A program made the translations under genes and the position numbers. Positions 1 to 9,538 of a DNA stretch of 64,000 nt are shown here, piece after piece. The first letter of the stretch is position 1. Each line of letters starts with the position of its first letter. Source of the stretch: Sambucus nigra (taxonomy: Eukaryota; Streptophyta; Magnoliopsida; Dipsacales; Adoxaceae); the NCBI GenBank assembly GCA_949130495.1, contig OX422210.1:633954585-634018584 (forward strand). Direction: 5' to 3'. The notes below the pieces were generated by a model. The model was not told the DNA's origin. It saw only the letters and a program-made list of their open reading frames with translations, and did no database searches.

Positions 1-1332
1 TTGCTTGAACTCCGAGAATTCTACTTGAGAGGTTGCCGACTCCTGATGGAATTACCCCCTGAAATTGGGGCACTGATTAATCTAAAGTTACTTGATCTTG
101 AAGGTACTGCGCTTATATATGTACCAAATGAAATTGGATTGTTAATTAATTTGGAATGCCTGAAGGTGTCCTTATGCCGAGATGCCAACAAATACATAGA
201 AGACTTGAAGGGAGGAACTGTGGCAATCATCCCAAGGGCCACACTGTCAAAATTGCGTCGTTTGAATGAATTATGCATTGACGTGGATCCAGATTGTGGA
301 TGGTGGGATGTTGAGGTGGAAGCTATCATGATTGACTTGTGTGGCTTAACAAACCTGGAAAGACTTAAATTGTATTTGCCAACAGTTGAACTACTACAAA
401 AATTCTGGCAAGTTACGGGGATCTCTCCGATGTCGAATTTTAGATTGATTGTTGGCCGCCATGAGAGACCTATTATATCTGTTACACCAAAATCTCTTCA
501 AACTAATTTTGAGAATTTAGCAAAAAGCCTAAAATATGTAAATGGCGAGGGGAACCTTGATTCAATTGCCAAAACACTCAGACACGCCAGAGCTCTCTTC
601 CTTGACCGCAATTGGACAATTGAGAGGCTGCCCAAATTCATTATCGCTGAGATTAATGTTTTTCTGCATTATTTATTGTTGGTGGAATGCCATGAGATGA
701 AATCGATTGTCGATGGAGTTGAAATCTATGAAGCAGATGAGACAAAACTGCCCCTACTTGGAATTCTAGAATACTTGAGTCTCCATTGCATGAAGAAATT
801 AGCGTGCATTTGGAAAGGACCAATTGTTAGTGGTTGTCTGTCTAATTTAACAACCTTGGCCCTACATTCATGCCCCCAGTTGAGTACTATTTTCACTGTA
901 GAATTGCTTGAAAATCTCATCAAACTGAAACAACTTATCGTTGAAGACTGCCCTAAAATCGAAAGCGTAGTGAGTTTTGAATATTCAGGCCATAAACTTG
1001 ATCAGTATCTCCCGAGCTTATGCAATGTATCGCTTATACACCTACCTAAATTGGTCAGTGTTTCTTGTGGCTTATGCATCGGACAAAAGTTAGAAAGGAT
1101 GATTGTTTATAACTGCCCAAAGTTGAAGAGTCTTCTTGGCGTGCAAATATTTAATATATATATGAAGGAAGTCAAAGGTAAAAGTGACTGGTGGGAAGCA
1201 TTGGAGTGGCACAAATCAGACTGGAACAACCACCAACATGATTGCTTGGTTCGTCTCTTTGTCCCACTGGGAAGAGATGACGATTTAATGGACCAACTGG
1301 AAGAAGCTATGCAAACCTCTCTAAATAGCAAG
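1..1332 (+). CDS. NLR disease-resistance protein, LRR region (5'-truncated by window edge)
   Basis: The reading frame is open from base 1, so the coiled-coil and NB-ARC parts should lie to the left of the window. The 444 codons here are leucine-rich repeats of the plant CC-NB-LRR type: LPPEIGALINLKLLDLEG near residues 18-36, LTNLERLKLYLP near 116-127, then the cysteine-rich late repeats LTTLALHSCPQLSTIF and LKQLIVEDCPKIESV typical of RPS2/At4g27190-like proteins. Such proteins are intracellular immune receptors, and the LRR takes part in effector or guardee sensing and in autoinhibition. The exon ends at AAG followed by GTAAGT (1333), an ideal plant donor, in phase 0. If the intron is retained, the frame runs on to a stop at 1426-1428, giving a 475-codon end. 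Family assignment is firm. The exact ligand and the intactness of the N-terminal part cannot be judged. Confidence 0.88.
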
Positions 1333-2206
1333 GTAAGTTTTCATTATTTTCAACAATTTATGTTTAGAAGGTTCTATGATGGCGTTTGTCATAACTCGAT
1401 GCCATACTATCTATCTATACCATTTTAGTGTCTTATAAAATGAGAATCAACATTCACATCTCTCTCAAAATATGATTTCTGTATTTCTGAATATTTTCTC
1501 CACGGAAAGGGTGTTGACTGTTGCCTTCATTTGTGTTTTTCTTTTCAATACAATCAATGAATCAACCTACTCGTGCGAGAAATAGGATTGGAACCAATAA
1601 GTTGTTACTGGCCAGGTGGGGTTTAAATTATACTCCCTCCGTCCCAAATTAATTTTAAAGCCAAATATTTTAAGAAAAGTTTTTACTTTTCAAATATATC
1701 CTCCTTAAAATGATGAATACTTTTGAATGCAAGACATATATTTGGATCATTGTTCGGATGAATAACTTTGTAATTTATTATAGTTTTATATACAATTTTT
1801 AGAAACACGACTATAAATTTAGGACAGACTGAAAAAGAAGAATGATTATTAATTTGGGTCGGAGGGAGTAAATACTTGATTTTACCACACCAGACTAGAC
1901 AAATGCTCATTTCATCTCTCATTTGTTGAGAATGAACCCATGATCTGTCACTTTATTTCAAGCATGGGAATCTTCAAACTGTGCATTTTACTCTTTATAT
2001 ACATGTAGATTCAGTTTATTTGGTTTAAACAAAAGTATTCTCAAATATGTTAAGTTGATTTTTTTTCCACCTAAACTAGTTCAAAATACTTTTTCGCTTC
2101 AAGTTCTCTTTATATCATCACATATTTAGCTTGACAAACTCTAGTAGTGCAAATGATGCGTTTACGTATTAAGTTTTTGGCAATGTACATTTTTTTTCCT
2201 GGGCAG
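1333..2206 (+). other. intron of the NLR gene (phase 0)
   Basis: The donor is AAG|GTAAGT at 1333. The acceptor is a T-rich tract followed by CCTGGGCAG ending at 2206. The frame of the upstream exon (444 whole codons) joins the downstream open frame without a shift. The intron holds a Stowaway-type MITE (1631-1870) and is otherwise AT-rich. Confidence 0.7.
1631..1870. mobile_element. Stowaway-type MITE (Tc1/Mariner-derived) in the NLR intron
   Basis: The element is about 236 bp, flanked on both sides by the dinucleotide TA, the target-site duplication of Tc1/Mariner elements. The left end CTCCCTCCGTCCCAAATTAA and the inverted right end (1849-1868) match over about 21 bases with a single mismatch. 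CTCCCTCCGTCCC is the hallmark Stowaway terminus in plants. It has no coding capacity and would have been moved in trans by a Mariner-like transposase. Confidence 0.93.
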
Positions 2207-2758
2207 GTCGACCCTGAACCTGAAGGAGCAACTACGTCTGGCCTCCTTTACCTTCCTGCACCGTCTGGCCTCCTTTACACTCCTGCACTGTCTGGCTACG
2301 ACTTCCCTCTTCCCGAGATGTGGAGGGAGCTAACTGCTGACACAGATACCAGAATTTATGTGCTACAGCCCGATTTTGTCCTAAAGATGCTTGCTTTTCA
2401 CCAAAACCGTAGCATTATGTATCCGGAGGATAATAGGTTTATGCAAGCACTTGACGTGTTTCAAAGGAAGTTAGGGGTCGACGTGAAGTCGATGGAAAAA
2501 GTTGCGATTATAGAAGCGCCTGAGTCTGACTTCTTGGAGACTGAAAGGGTGATCAACAATCCGATGTTGGAGATTGAGAAGTTGAAAACAAATGAGAGGC
2601 TAAGTTCACTTTTTCTTTCTAATACACTTGCTCATACTGGGCAAAGAGGTGCACATGAAGAACCCCTTGGTGCTGAAAAAGGAGGAAGTCCCTCAGGTAC
2701 ACAATCAAAAATCGTCAAAGCTAGAAGCTGTCCACTTATCAAATTACAGGTGATCTGA
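2207..2758 (+). CDS. last exon of the NLR gene: unrecognised C-terminal extension
   Basis: This 183-codon stretch follows the acceptor at 2206 and continues the LRR exon in frame, ending at TGA 2756-2758. It begins VDPEPEG, then has about two and a half copies of a nine-residue unit (SGLLYLPAP, SGLLYTPAL, SGYDF). After these comes an acidic, helical-looking part (residues about 40-130 of the exon, LTADTDTRIYVLQPDFVLKM) and a Ser/Gly-rich tail. I do not recognise a domain. It could be an NLR C-terminal extension, an integrated decoy-like domain, or a poorly conserved tail. The start of the separate frame at 2147 lies in the intron and is probably not used. A possible donor (CAG|GTGATC) lies just before the stop, so a further exon cannot be excluded. 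Confidence 0.6.
   Translation, partial: VDPEPEGATTSGLLYLPAPSGLLYTPALSGYDFPLPEMWRELTADTDTRIYVLQPDFVLKMLAFHQNRSIMYPEDNRFMQALDVFQRKLGVDVKSMEKVAIIEAPESDFLETERVINNPMLEIEKLKTNERLSSLFLSNTLAHTGQRGAHEEPLGAEKGGSPSGTQSKIVKARSCPLIKLQVI
2236..2300 (+). repeat. 27-bp coding tandem repeat, about 2.4 copies
   Basis: Units start at 2236, 2263 and 2290 with GTCTGGCCTCCTTTAC or a shortened form. The unit is nine codons long and keeps the frame, making the SGLLYxPAx repeats of the NLR last exon. Confidence 0.85.
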
Positions 2759-2885
2759 GAAATAAAGGATTGATGTTTGATTGAGGTTGCTTTGAAGAAG
2801 ACGAAGACACTTTCTTATTTTAGTGACCAAGTGTAATTTTATGCAATTGAGCAACTGTAATGGGGTAGTTTTTATATTTTTTTAA

Positions 2886-2941
2886 TTTTGGGTTTGAATA
2901 TTCTTAACGTTTTGGGTTTGAATGTTGTTAACGTTTTGGGT
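2886..2941 (+). repeat. 24-bp minisatellite, about 2.3 copies
   Basis: The heptamer TTTTGGG recurs at 2886, 2910 and 2934, each followed by GTTTGAAT and then TTAACG (the third copy diverges after TTTTGGG). It is a small local duplication in the gene's 3' flank. Confidence 0.75.
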
Positions 2942-2996
2942 CAATTGGCAATTCTGAATTGATTTGCTAACAATTAATTCGTACCGTTTTCATAGT

Positions 2997-3018
2997 TATA
3001 TATATATATATATATATA
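2997..3018. repeat. (TA)n microsatellite
   Basis: About eleven uninterrupted TA dinucleotides. It is polymorphism-prone and separates the NLR 3' flank from the Copia relic. Confidence 0.9.
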
Positions 3019-3099
3019 AAGAATCAAGTGAGGACCCTGAATGAGGACCATTCATATCTTTAGTTACAACTACCCTTAAACCTGAGATCTATACTTCAA

Positions 3100-4090
3100 T
3101 CTTAAATTGCAACGGAAGCAGAGAAGTTTGGGATGCTTTATCAGATCGATTCACTACTCTATCTATATCCCACATTCACCAGTTGTAAAATAAATTACAA
3201 AATGTGAGCAAGAAAGGAATTAGCAAGGAGACATATCTTGCACAAATCAAAAGCATTTATGATCAATTAGATCTAGCAGGTTTTGTTGTTGAAGAGGAAG
3301 ATCGTATTCTATAAACCTTAAATGGTTTACCTAAAGAATATGATGCTTTCAAAACCTCCATTAGAATAAGATCATCCCCAATCACTATGGCAAAATTGTC
3401 ATCTTTATTGAGATAAAAAAATATTCATATTGAAGGCCAAAAAAATCAATTAACTCATCAGACTTAACAATTTCTTTTACTATGAGCAAAATTTAATCTC
3501 AATCTTCCTTCAATTTGAATGTTGGAAACTCTCATTTTCAATGGTTTTGGAGATGAGGAAGATCCCAACTTCATTGAAATTATAGATGAGGGGGAAGAAA
3601 CTTTGGCTATAGAAATAACATAAGAGGTGGAAGAGAAACTTGTCATTCAAATTACAGAGAGCAGTCTGTACATTATGGTACTTCAGTTAAATGTCAAATG
3701 TGCAATAAAGAAAATCACACGGCAAAGTGTTGGTACAGACTTGATACTTCTTATCAAGAGCAACCACCAAATCACAAAGCCAACACTGATGTTAAAGCAT
3801 ACTATACATCTACTACTTCTTCCTCACCTCCAATAGCAACTACTTCTTGGTATATTGTTTCAACAATCACCAATCACATGAAAAATGATTTGGAAAATCT
3901 CCAAATCCATCAACCATATCAAGAAAAAAATCAAGTCATAGTTAGGAATGGTAACATGCTCCCTATTCAAAACTCTGGAAATGGTGTTTTACTTACATCT
4001 AGCTAGTCTCTTAAATTCCATAATATTCTACATGTTCCAAAACTACACTCAAATATTGTTTTAGTTCACAAACTCACAACTGATTACAAC
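3100..4090 (+). pseudogene. relic of a Ty1/Copia gag-protease region
   Basis: Broken plus-strand frames read as Copia Gag: VWDALSDRFTTLSISH (about 3130), then ETYLAQIKSIYDQLD and LNGLPKEYDAFKTSIR (3230-3370). A zinc knuckle CQMCNKENHTAKC (C-x2-C-x4-H-x4-C, about 3698-3735) and a decayed protease start (WYIVSTITNHM, where intact copies have a DSG catalytic triplet) follow. The phrase ILHVPKLHSN near 4025-4055 is also typical of the segment after the protease. Stops and frameshifts break it repeatedly and no integrase, RT or LTRs are seen nearby, so it is an old fragment. It is unrelated in detail to the complete Copia element at 5476-15324. Confidence 0.75.
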
Positions 4091-5470
4091 TACCTAGCAG
4101 ACTAACTAACTATCAAATTGTAACTAATCACCATATTGGGTGATATTTTTACTGGAATCCATGTGACCTATACACACCATCCAATGTGTGGGTGACACAT
4201 TATGATGTCCAAAAATTGGGTATCCCTAGCATTGTTCTTAATCCAATTGGTTTAAAGGATTAATTTCCAAGTATATTAATACTTTTATGGTAAGTACAAC
4301 TAAATTCTAATTAGTAGACATGCCCTCTCTTTGCCTATAAAATTACATAGTCTCCATTAATTTTTAAATGATTAAATACAATGAAAAAACTTAAAATTTG
4401 GTTCAAATTTTAATTTATCCCCTAATCTTTCATGTGTTTCAATGTTACCCTCAAAGTTTTGAAATCATATCAGAATCACCATTTTTATCCATATTTTTGT
4501 GAATATGTGAAGATGACTTTAATATGACTTCGAAACATGATGGTAACATTGAAACATTTTAATATTAAGGGAGAAATTATAATTTGACCCACACTTAGAT
4601 TTTTTTTGTAACTAACCCTTTTTTAAAATTACGAACAACACATTAAAGTGTATAATCAAATATATGAGAGAGATCTTGATTTTCGCATTTAAGATCAAGA
4701 AACATGTTCAAGATTATTCTTTGATCTCTATAAGATCCATGTTATTAACCGATGTAATGTCTATTTATCATTAGCTTTACAAATATGTGTGAAGATCATG
4801 AAGTTTATATTCCACTTTATGAATATATGTGAAAATTGTGTACTTTATTTTCCACTTTAAGAAAATATCTAAAAATTATGAACTTTATCTTCCACTTTAC
4901 AAATATATGGGAAATCATGATGTTCAATATTTTAGGGTTCATACGACATGTCTACACATAATATTCATATTTTATAATATCTTGATGTGAACCGTGTTAG
5001 AAAACTACTTTACAAATTTCAATGTATCAAGGTTACTTCACTTATAAACTCAGAACTTACAAACACCTTAAAAAGGATTTTAGTTGTGTGTTTAGGTAAA
5101 ATTTTATAGTTCACGACTTTTTGTTAAAAATAAAATGTTGTGATTAAACCACGTCAACTAACTCGTTGAAAAATATTAACACTTTAAATTTATTTTATTA
5201 TTATATAAATTAATTTTAACTAATCATTTTCAAATTGTTATGACAGAGATTGAAAAAAAATCATAAATAAGGGCAAGAAACTTCAGTAACTAAGACCAAC
5301 TCATGGCATCTTACCCATTTTTCGGGTTAAAATGGATAAAATCTCCATTCTAACAAAATGCAAGACCTCTAAACTCTAGACTTTGGGTTATATTTGAACA
5401 TTGGGTGATAACAGCTGTGTTGACTCACTAAAAACATTAAGAGAAGAGTAAAAAGTTAGGCAACAAGATA
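4091..5470. other. AT-rich intergenic region, no gene seen
   Basis: No coherent frame, RNA gene or recognisable transposon end was found. It contains one minisatellite (4774-4935), listed separately. Some of it may be decayed retrotransposon sequence. Confidence 0.5.
4774..4935. repeat. 40-bp minisatellite, about 4 diverged copies
   Basis: The phrase CCACTTTA recurs at 4812, 4852 and 4892, with a related unit just before (about 4774). Each is followed by an AAATATATG-like stretch and then AACTTTAT. Units are 40 bp and roughly 70-80% alike by eye. Confidence 0.7.
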
Positions 5471-5475
5471 AATTT
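5471..5475. repeat. target-site duplication AATTT (left) of the Copia element
   Basis: AATTT directly precedes the left LTR and is repeated exactly at 15325-15329 after the right LTR. The match fixes both outer ends of the element. Confidence 0.93.
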
Positions 5476-7449
5476 TGAAAAACGTTACTAATGCCGATTA
5501 ATACAACGATTAAACTGTATAAGCAACTCCGAGTTGTTTGTTGAAGAAACCATTTTCTTTTGAAAATAAAAATGATAAACAACAAGATGTGTTTACAAAA
5601 ACTTATGTACGAGAATAACCAAGACTTTGTAATCAGTTTTTAAAACTAAGATAGTTTCAAAATATCAGCACACTATAGAATGAGATGAGGAGATGAAGAT
5701 AATCAGAACACACTATTTTTAACGTGGTAAAACCTCTCCCAATAGAGGAAACATCCACGGTGACTTCTAAGTCACGAAAGTAAAAATCCACTAAAAACAA
5801 ATAGCAGTTACAAACAATACAACATACATGCACACAACTCAACCTATTCTAAGTTTAGGAATATACCCCACTTGGTGTCCTTCTAACTTCTTTGTAGATC
5901 TGATTGTTGATGATGTTCTTCCAGTTTGATAACTTCCACTTTGCTTTAGCTTTCTTTGCGTCGACTCAATAATCTTTGATCTTATTCTCAACACTTTCAG
6001 TGTGGTAGTGTGTCAAGTGTTTGTGATGTGATTTCTATCCACATGCATGAACTCACACACAGTTAGTTTATACAGACGGTCCTAGAAAATTACATATAAA
6101 GACTATATGCTGTGATTTTCTTTTCTTTCTTTCTTACAAAACTTGGAACCTTTTTGACCTTTTAATCTATCCCAGATTCCACGGATATCTTGCTTCAAAA
6201 TCGGTCAAGATCTTAATCAATCTCAGTTTTTAAAAATATTTTCGAGATTGAAAATCTCCAAGTGAGAATCCAACTAGGTCAAGGTTTAGTTTCACAAGAA
6301 CAGAAAACATAAAACATTTACAAATCTAAATCAACAAAGATTTTCACAAATCGAGAAACAAATATGCAGATCTAGTGATATATAACATGCAATAGTGTAG
6401 ATCTAAGATTTCTATGAAAAAGAAATACAGATCTCACCAAAATGTCTAAGTTGGTAACAAGATCACAGATCAAGAGGTTACAGCTACAAACGATCAAACC
6501 AGTAACATCAATCTCTCTCAAACACTCAAGGTTGTGTTTGGATTTCTGAAGGTACGAAGGTTTGAATATGGTTTGAAGTTGTTTAGGGTTAGGGTTAGGG
6601 TTTCTCTAACTCAGTTTCCCTTTCTCTCTCTTCTCTTTTTTTTTTCTCTCTTCTCTCTCACTTCTCTCTTCTCTCTATTTTTCTCTCAATTTAGACGACT
6701 GCCAAAAGTCTTAAAATGCTGAGAATGAGAGGGTTTATATCGGAGCCAAGGAAGGTTCTGGATTGCTGAAAGCAATCAACGGTTGAGATTCAGTCTTCCT
6801 TATATTGACTTGATCCAAGGGTGGTAAAATAGCGGTTGGTTAAAACGAAGGTGATTGGTCCACAGTGATAACACATGGATAATCTTAAAACACATGCAGG
6901 CCATAGATAACGTTTGATCTAACGATCCACAATACACCAGACAGTTCTCTCACAAAACAAACACAAATGAGATAACAAGAGCATGACAAGTGTTGGCATT
7001 CCATTGGCTGGCAAACGCGCGTCCAAACTAATTACATGCAACACCCTAAAGTCTCTGGCGCATTGATATTCTACCCAATCAAACATTCTAATGAAAAAAT
7101 AATTTTTCATGATAGCATTTTAACCACACAAAGTTTATAAACACACTTTTATTAATGAAAACATTATTTTAAAAATGTATAAAAATTCCCAAAAAATTAT
7201 TAAAACAACATTTTAAGGGGAATTTAACACACAATCAATTATGAGCAATATATACACATGTATGCACTTCTAATGTGTGTAGTGTGATTCAATTTATACC
7301 TTGTTTGGATCATTGAAGAGGATTAGAGAGTGAATAAGTCTGAGGTTCTTTGGATTCTAGGTTAGACAACAAATTTTGTCACTATTTCCAAATTAGATGA
7401 ACACTTATACAATATAGACTTAAGTAAGTCAAAGGTATAAGGTGCTTCA
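5476..7449 (-). repeat. 3' LTR of the Copia element (left copy)
   Basis: It starts TGAAAAACGTTAC and ends GGTGCTTCA, so the ends are TG and CA. It matches 13352-15324 almost throughout. The TATA box of the other copy (TATATAAAC in sense) is altered here by one base to GATATAAAC. Confidence 0.95.
6582..6603 (-). repeat. telomere-like repeat in the left Copia LTR
   Basis: Three AGGGTT-type units run from 6582 to 6603. On the element's sense strand they read AAACCCTAACCCTAA. This contains the plant telo-box AAACCCTAA, known from promoters of translation-related genes. A long CT/GA tract follows at 6618-6689. Confidence 0.85.
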
Positions 7450-7462
7450 ATCTCCTCCTTTG
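7450..7462 (-). promoter_or_regulatory. polypurine tract of the Copia element
   Basis: Immediately next to the 3' LTR, the sense strand reads CCAAAGGAGGAGAT, the expected plus-strand DNA priming site. A second purine run (AAATGGGGGAGAAA in sense) lies about 250 bases further upstream near 7711-7725. Confidence 0.8.
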
Positions 7463-7767
7463 GAAATATGAGACAAAATCTCCTTTGAGTTAGCTTAAAC
7501 TCTTAGGGAACCAATAAAACCTAGTCCTATGCAAAAGATACTATCTACCCATATCCTAGAAAGTCAAAAATTACATAACTCAACTATTTACAAATTTGTA
7601 CACTAGAGAGAAATGGTAGAAAACCAGTAGAAGAGGTTCCTGCAAATATGCACTAAGATCAAGCAGTTTAGATGAAATGTGAACAAAACATTGAACCCAT
7701 AAGACTCAAATTTCTCCCCCATTTTGTCTCAAATGGACAAAGGGTAAAAAATTACGGTCTTAAGAAA

Positions 7768-9538
7768 TTAATCAGCACATACCATACCTATAGAATTACG
7801 CAAATACAGAAATCTGTTATAGTCTAGAGGTTTAGTGAACATGTCTGCAAGTTGCAAATCAGTAGGTAGGTAATGAATTTCTAACTCCTTAGTCTCAACA
7901 AGTTCGCGTATAAAGTGATGTCTTATTTTAATATGCTTAGTTCGCGAGTGTTGAACCGGGTTTTTAGATATGTTAATGGCACTTTGATTGTCACAATATA
8001 ATTGTAACTGATCTTCTTTAATCCCATAGTCGCTTAACATTTGTTTTATCCATAACAATTGAGCACAGCAACTACCTGCTGCTATATATTCGGACTCAGC
8101 CGTAGATAAAGATGTGCAATTTTGTTTTTTGCTACTCCAACCTACTAAATTATTGCCGACATAATAACAGGCACCTGATGTACTCTTACTGTCATAAGTA
8201 CAAGCGGCCCAATCAGCATCGGTATACCCTATGATGGTGCTGCAGGTATCATTAGTGTACCTAAGTCCAAGATTAAGAGTGCCTTTATGTACTTTATTAT
8301 ACGTTTTACACAAGATAAATGGCTCTATTTAGGGTTATTCTGGTAACGAGCACACAGACATACAACATACATTATATCTGGTCGTGAGGCAGTTAGATAG
8401 AGTAGACTACCAATCATACTACGATAAAGTGTGGAATCAACTGACTTCCCATTTTCATCTTTACATAATTTAACAGTAGTACTCATTGGCGTTTTGGCAA
8501 CTTTAGCATTATCTAAACCAAACTTCTTAACAAGATCTAAGGCATACTTAGTTTGAGAGACAAATAATCCATCAGAATTCTGTTTTACTTGAAATCCTAA
8601 GAAAAGCTGTAGCTCCCCCATAAGGGACATGTGAAACTCCTTATGCATAATAGCAGAAAAGGATTTAACTTCAGATGTTGAAGTAGACCCAAAGATGATG
8701 TCGTCTACATAGACTTGGGCTATAATAATGTTTTTGTCAAAATATTTGACAAAGAGGGTCTGGTCATTTCCTCCTCTCTTAAAACCCTTATCCAACAAAA
8801 AGTTGGAAAGGCGTTCATACCAAGCTCTAGGAGTTTGTTTTAAGCCATACAAAGCCTTTTTCAGACGAAAGACATGGTCTGGGTATTTTGGGTCAATGAA
8901 CCCTTTGGGTTGTTCTACATACGTTTCTTCAGATAGAATTCCATTGAGGAAGGCAGACTTGACATCCATTTGATAAAGTGTAAATTTTAAGTGACACGCT
9001 ATGGCGAAAAGAAGTCGAACAGATTCAAGACGAGTGACTGGGGCAAATGTCTCGCTAAAATCTATCCCTTATATTTGTGAGTAACCTTGAGCAACTAGTC
9101 TAGCTTTGTTTCTAAGGATTACCCCATTTTCGTCAGATTTGTTCTTTAAGATCCAACGTGTGCCAATAACATTTTTGTTTTGAGGTCGCGGTACAAGATA
9201 CCAGACATCGTCAATGACAAATTGTAAAAGTTCTTCCTGCATAGCAGAAATCTAGTGTGCGTCATTCAATGCTTCATTAACATTTTTCGGTTCCACAAGG
9301 GAGACGAAACATGCGTAATTAGCATAATTTCTTAACTGGGATCTAGTACGAACTGGCTCATTAGGATTACCGACCACGTTGTTAATGGGATGATCTTTAG
9401 AGACCCAACCAGGTACTTCTGGACTCTCAATAGGTAATGAGTCATCTATTTCTGGTGAATCATTTTTGAAATCATTTTCAGATTCAACCACAATAGGTGA
9501 TTCAGATATCTTACTTTCGACAATAGTGTCGCTTACAA
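7768..9538 (-). pseudogene. Copia reverse transcriptase-RNase H, disrupted
   Basis: Read from 9538 leftwards. 9491-9252 is the linker before RT (PEVPGWVSKDHPINNVVGNP, RTRSQLRNYA). RT core motifs follow: ARLVAQGYSQ (about 9085), YQMDVKSAFLNG (8978), KKALYGLKQTPRAWYERL (about 8860) and the catalytic YVDDIIFGS (about 8700). RNase H (8313-7768) has YTDADWAA, SLSTAESEYIAAGS, LYCDNQSA, RTKHIKIRHHFIRE and the end LADMFTKPLD. Stops break it at 9252, near 9070 and at 8325, and the frame shifts between 8325 and 8313. The catalytic residues themselves are still readable. It is inactive as a polyprotein. Confidence 0.93.

Larger units (their letters stand above)
2759..3090 (+). other. presumed 3' flank/UTR of the NLR gene
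   Basis: AT-rich sequence after the stop codon. AATAAA lies a few bases past the stop at about 2760-2765, which is early for a poly(A) signal. Further T-rich and TTTTGGGTTTGAAT-type repeats follow (24-bp period, 2886-2941), then a TA microsatellite. No gene is seen. Confidence 0.4.

Noticed and set aside
6582..6603. Interstitial telomere repeat
   Set aside because: Only three units, of the AGGGTT type, present at the same position in both LTRs of one retrotransposon, so it is part of the LTR and not a telomere remnant.
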